6,962 nt of DNA, taken from positions 1 to 6,962 of the forward strand of contig CAYYAQ010000217.1 in assembly GCA_964469555.1 (NCBI GenBank), given 5' to 3'. A program made the translations under genes and the position numbers. Positions 5,168 to 6,962 of the stretch are shown here, piece after piece (position 1 is the stretch's first letter; every line of letters begins with the position of its first letter). The notes beneath the pieces were generated by a model that saw nothing but the letters and a program-made list of their open reading frames with translations, did no database searches and was not told where the DNA came from. Source of the stretch: CAYYAQ01 sp964469555 (GTDB lineage: Bacteria; Planctomycetota; UBA1135; UBA2386).

Positions 5168-6680
5168 CTTGTCGATCAGCAGTCTTGTCTTGGTGTGCGC
5201 CGTTGTGGCCGTTCACAGCATCGTGCTGCAGGAGTGGATGTTGGATGATGCGTTCATCTTCTTCCGCTACGCCGAGAACTGGGTCGCCGGTCACGGCTTG
5301 GTGTTCAACCCGGGAGAACCACCGGTCGAAGGATTCACCTCGTTCCTCTGGTTGGCGCTGTTGGCGTTACTGCACGGGTTCGGCACGGATCTGGTCGACG
5401 CTGCCCAGGTCCTTGGTCACGGTGCAGTGCTGGCGACGCTGGCCGTGGTCCATCAGAGTTGGCGATGGGTGGCAGCGATCGATGTGCGGACTGCGGCGGT
5501 CGCTACGCTGTTGCTGGGAACCAGCTCCTCGTTCACGACCTGGTCGCGGGGGGGGATGGAGACCGGGCTGCAGGGGCTGTTGGTCGCCGCGGCTTGCGTG
5601 GCGTATCTGCGGGCTCGGGGCGGTGCTGGTGGTCTGCTTCAATACGTCTTGATCGGTGGCTTGCTGGCGCTACTGGGCATGAATCGTCCGGACGGCTTGC
5701 TGGTGGTTGCGGTTCTCGGTGGCGATGCGCTGCTGTTTCGTCAGCGGCATCGCCGTGGTGGAGTGGTGATGACGGCGCTGGTCTTCGCCGTCGGATTCGG
5801 TGGCTACTACCTGTGGCGTTTCAGTTACTTCGGCTATCCGTTTCCCAACACGTTCTACGCCAAGGTTACGGCGAGCGGTTCTCAGGTGATTCGCGGCCTC
5901 GATTACCTCCTGCTGTCGGCGAAGACGATGGGGCCCATCCTGCTGCTCTGGCTGGTGAGCGTCGCCGTGCGGTGGTCCCGAATAGAGGTTCGTGTGCTGT
6001 CGATCTTGGTCGGGGTCTACACCTCTTACATCATCGCGGTCGGTGGCGATGTGATGCCAGCGCAGCGGTTCTTTGCGCCGGTCCTCGCGCCACTCTGCCT
6101 GCTGGGAGCGTTTGCCGTCGTCGGTTGGCACCGGTGGGTTGGTACGGCTGCGGTGTCGTTGGCGATGAGCTTTGGGCTGGTGACGATGTTCACCACGAAT
6201 CTCTCGGTGATTCGCGGCGACGTGGTCGCGTTCAATGGTCGAATCGCTGGCCAATGGCTGGGCCGGCATGCGCCTCCCGGCAGCACCATCGCCACCAACA
6301 CCGCCGGGACGATCGTCTACTACGCCAAGCTGCGTGCCATCGACATGCTGGGGCTGAACGATCTGCACATCGCTCGGGTCGTGATTTCGGGGATGGGTAG
6401 CGGTCACGCCGGTCACGAGAAAGGCGACGGTGACTATGTGTTGGCGCAGAATCCGGAGTTCGTTCAGTTGGGATCCAGCCTGGGTTGGCTGCCGACGCCG
6501 CTAGACCCTCTGCCGCCGTTCCTCGGCGATCAGCAGCTGTGGGCGAATCCGAAGTTCCGCAGCGGCTACAAGCTCGTCTACAGCAAGGGCGAGACTCGGT
6601 GGCCCGGCGGCAGGCGGTGCGGGTTCTTCGGCTTCTACGTGCGCAACGACCTCTACGATCAGATGCCGAAGGCCAAGTAG
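5148..6680 (+). CDS. GT-C type integral membrane glycosyltransferase (AftB/ZomB-like)
   Basis: This 510-residue multi-pass membrane protein probably transfers a sugar from a lipid-linked donor to a cell-envelope acceptor on the outer face of the cytoplasmic membrane. After the first membrane helix (about 8-27), the GT-C signature DDAFIFFRYAENW begins at residue 33, followed by GHGLVFNPGE and EGFTSFLW. Asp33-Asp34 are the likely catalytic acidic pair of the first outer loop. Further family marks are RGGMETGLQGLL at 134-145, RPDGLL at 180-185, YPFPNTFYAK at 230-239 and GGDVMPAQRFFAPVL at 299-313. I count about 11-12 hydrophobic segments up to residue 350. The rest is a soluble domain with TIATNTAGTIVYYA and IDMLGLNDLHIAR. 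Proteins with these motifs are often annotated like the mycobacterial arabinosyltransferase AftB or as ZomB; the actual sugar and acceptor cannot be read. ATG codons at 5148 and 5154 are both possible; no strong Shine-Dalgarno site decides between them. Confidence 0.84.
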   Translation: MPMSDRTLSISSLVLVCAVVAVHSIVLQEWMLDDAFIFFRYAENWVAGHGLVFNPGEPPVEGFTSFLWLALLALLHGFGTDLVDAAQVLGHGAVLATLAVVHQSWRWVAAIDVRTAAVATLLLGTSSSFTTWSRGGMETGLQGLLVAAACVAYLRARGGAGGLLQYVLIGGLLALLGMNRPDGLLVVAVLGGDALLFRQRHRRGGVVMTALVFAVGFGGYYLWRFSYFGYPFPNTFYAKVTASGSQVIRGLDYLLLSAKTMGPILLLWLVSVAVRWSRIEVRVLSILVGVYTSYIIAVGGDVMPAQRFFAPVLAPLCLLGAFAVVGWHRWVGTAAVSLAMSFGLVTMFTTNLSVIRGDVVAFNGRIAGQWLGRHAPPGSTIATNTAGTIVYYAKLRAIDMLGLNDLHIARVVISGMGSGHAGHEKGDGDYVLAQNPEFVQLGSSLGWLPTPLDPLPPFLGDQQLWANPKFRSGYKLVYSKGETRWPGGRRCGFFGFYVRNDLYDQMPKAK

Positions 6681-6711
6681 CCGGCCCGTCTGGTTCGATT
6701 ACGGTGTCCGC

Positions 6712-6939
6712 ATGACGAGGCTAGACGTTCCAAGCTGCAATTCCGGCGGCTCCCCCAGCAAGAACCCCGTCATCGCCGCCAGTCACGGCCCTGACTACCT
6801 GCGTGACCCGAGCAAGCCCAGCCTGTTTGAGAGTGTCGAGGCACGATCAGTTTCGGTGCGTAAGGCGCTGGACGTCGCGATGCACTTGGCTCTCGGAATG
6901 ACACCACGACCCGAACCCAAACCTGAACAACTGCCATGA
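6712..6939 (+). CDS. Small hypothetical protein (75 residues)
   Basis: I do not recognise this protein. It is hydrophilic, with no signal peptide or membrane segment. A Ser/Asn/Gly-rich start precedes a middle part that could be helical (about residues 37-61, FESVEARSVSVRKALDVAMH), and the end is proline-rich (PRPEPKPEQLP). The start lies 31 bases after the glycosyltransferase stop without an obvious Shine-Dalgarno site. The TGA stop overlaps the next ATG as ATGA at 6936-6939, an arrangement typical of translationally coupled genes and the best argument that it is real. Composition is somewhat less GC-rich than upstream. It may equally be a chance ORF in a leader region. Confidence 0.4.
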   Translation: MTRLDVPSCNSGGSPSKNPVIAASHGPDYLRDPSKPSLFESVEARSVSVRKALDVAMHLALGMTPRPEPKPEQLP

Positions 6940-6962
6940 AGAACCCGAACCTCCCAATCGCG
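6936..6962 (+). CDS. Possible start of a further gene, cut by the window edge
   Basis: An ATG at 6936 overlaps the stop of the small ORF and opens nine codons (MKNPNLPIA) to the end of the window. There is too little sequence to judge identity or even that it is coding. The only support is the ATGA overlap. Confidence 0.25.

Noticed and set aside
4930..5652. Plus-strand 240-codon frame across the DinB/glycosyltransferase junction
   Set aside because: Arg/Trp/Cys-rich shadow translation that overlaps two genes with recognisable family motifs.

Overview
This is a GC-rich bacterial window of about 7 kb, probably from a Planctomycetota-like genome or metagenome scaffold. That assignment is inference from protein style, not from a marker gene. 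The main clue is the secreted IPT/TIG protein: paired Ser-Thr-Thr-Tyr motifs near the N-terminus, one TIG domain, and a C-terminal beta-rich module ending in APGSFSN. The long pyrophosphate-type phosphofructokinase and the collagen-like protein with a 'fibre N-terminal' head domain fit the same picture.

Layout, left to right. (1) Bases 1-129, minus strand: the start of a lipoprotein gene that runs off the left edge. (2) Bases 290-1594, plus: a phosphofructokinase with the residues expected for pyrophosphate rather than ATP use. (3) Bases 1591-1735: a short perfect hairpin containing the phosphofructokinase stop and, on the other strand, the stop of a decayed gene piece. That piece is a degraded copy of the C-terminal module of the IPT/TIG protein found 2.5 kb away. 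(4) Bases 1736-2112: no convincing gene. (5) Bases 2113-3661, plus: a secreted collagen-like protein. Its Gly-X-Y repeat is interrupted by a 100-N assembly gap whose placeholder length falsely breaks the reading frame. (6) Bases 3676-4518, plus: the secreted IPT/TIG protein, 14 bases downstream of the collagen-like gene and probably in the same operon. (7) Bases 4604-5167, minus: a DinB-family protein with an intact His triad but unrecognisable ends, head-to-head with the next gene. (8) Bases 5148-6680, plus: a multi-pass GT-C type membrane glycosyltransferase. (9) Bases 6712-6962: a small unknown ORF whose stop overlaps the start of a further gene cut by the window edge.

Functionally, only the two exported proteins look like partners: a rod-like collagen fibre protein and a modular surface or secreted beta-sandwich protein. 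The membrane glycosyltransferase could act on cell-surface material, possibly including the threonine-rich collagen stalk, but nothing in the sequence proves the link. The phosphofructokinase is an ordinary central-metabolism gene. I see no tRNA, rRNA, CRISPR array, insertion sequence or phage gene. I do not see a clear new multi-gene system. The most unusual items are the decayed module copy, the variable collagen array and the DinB gene with its altered ends.
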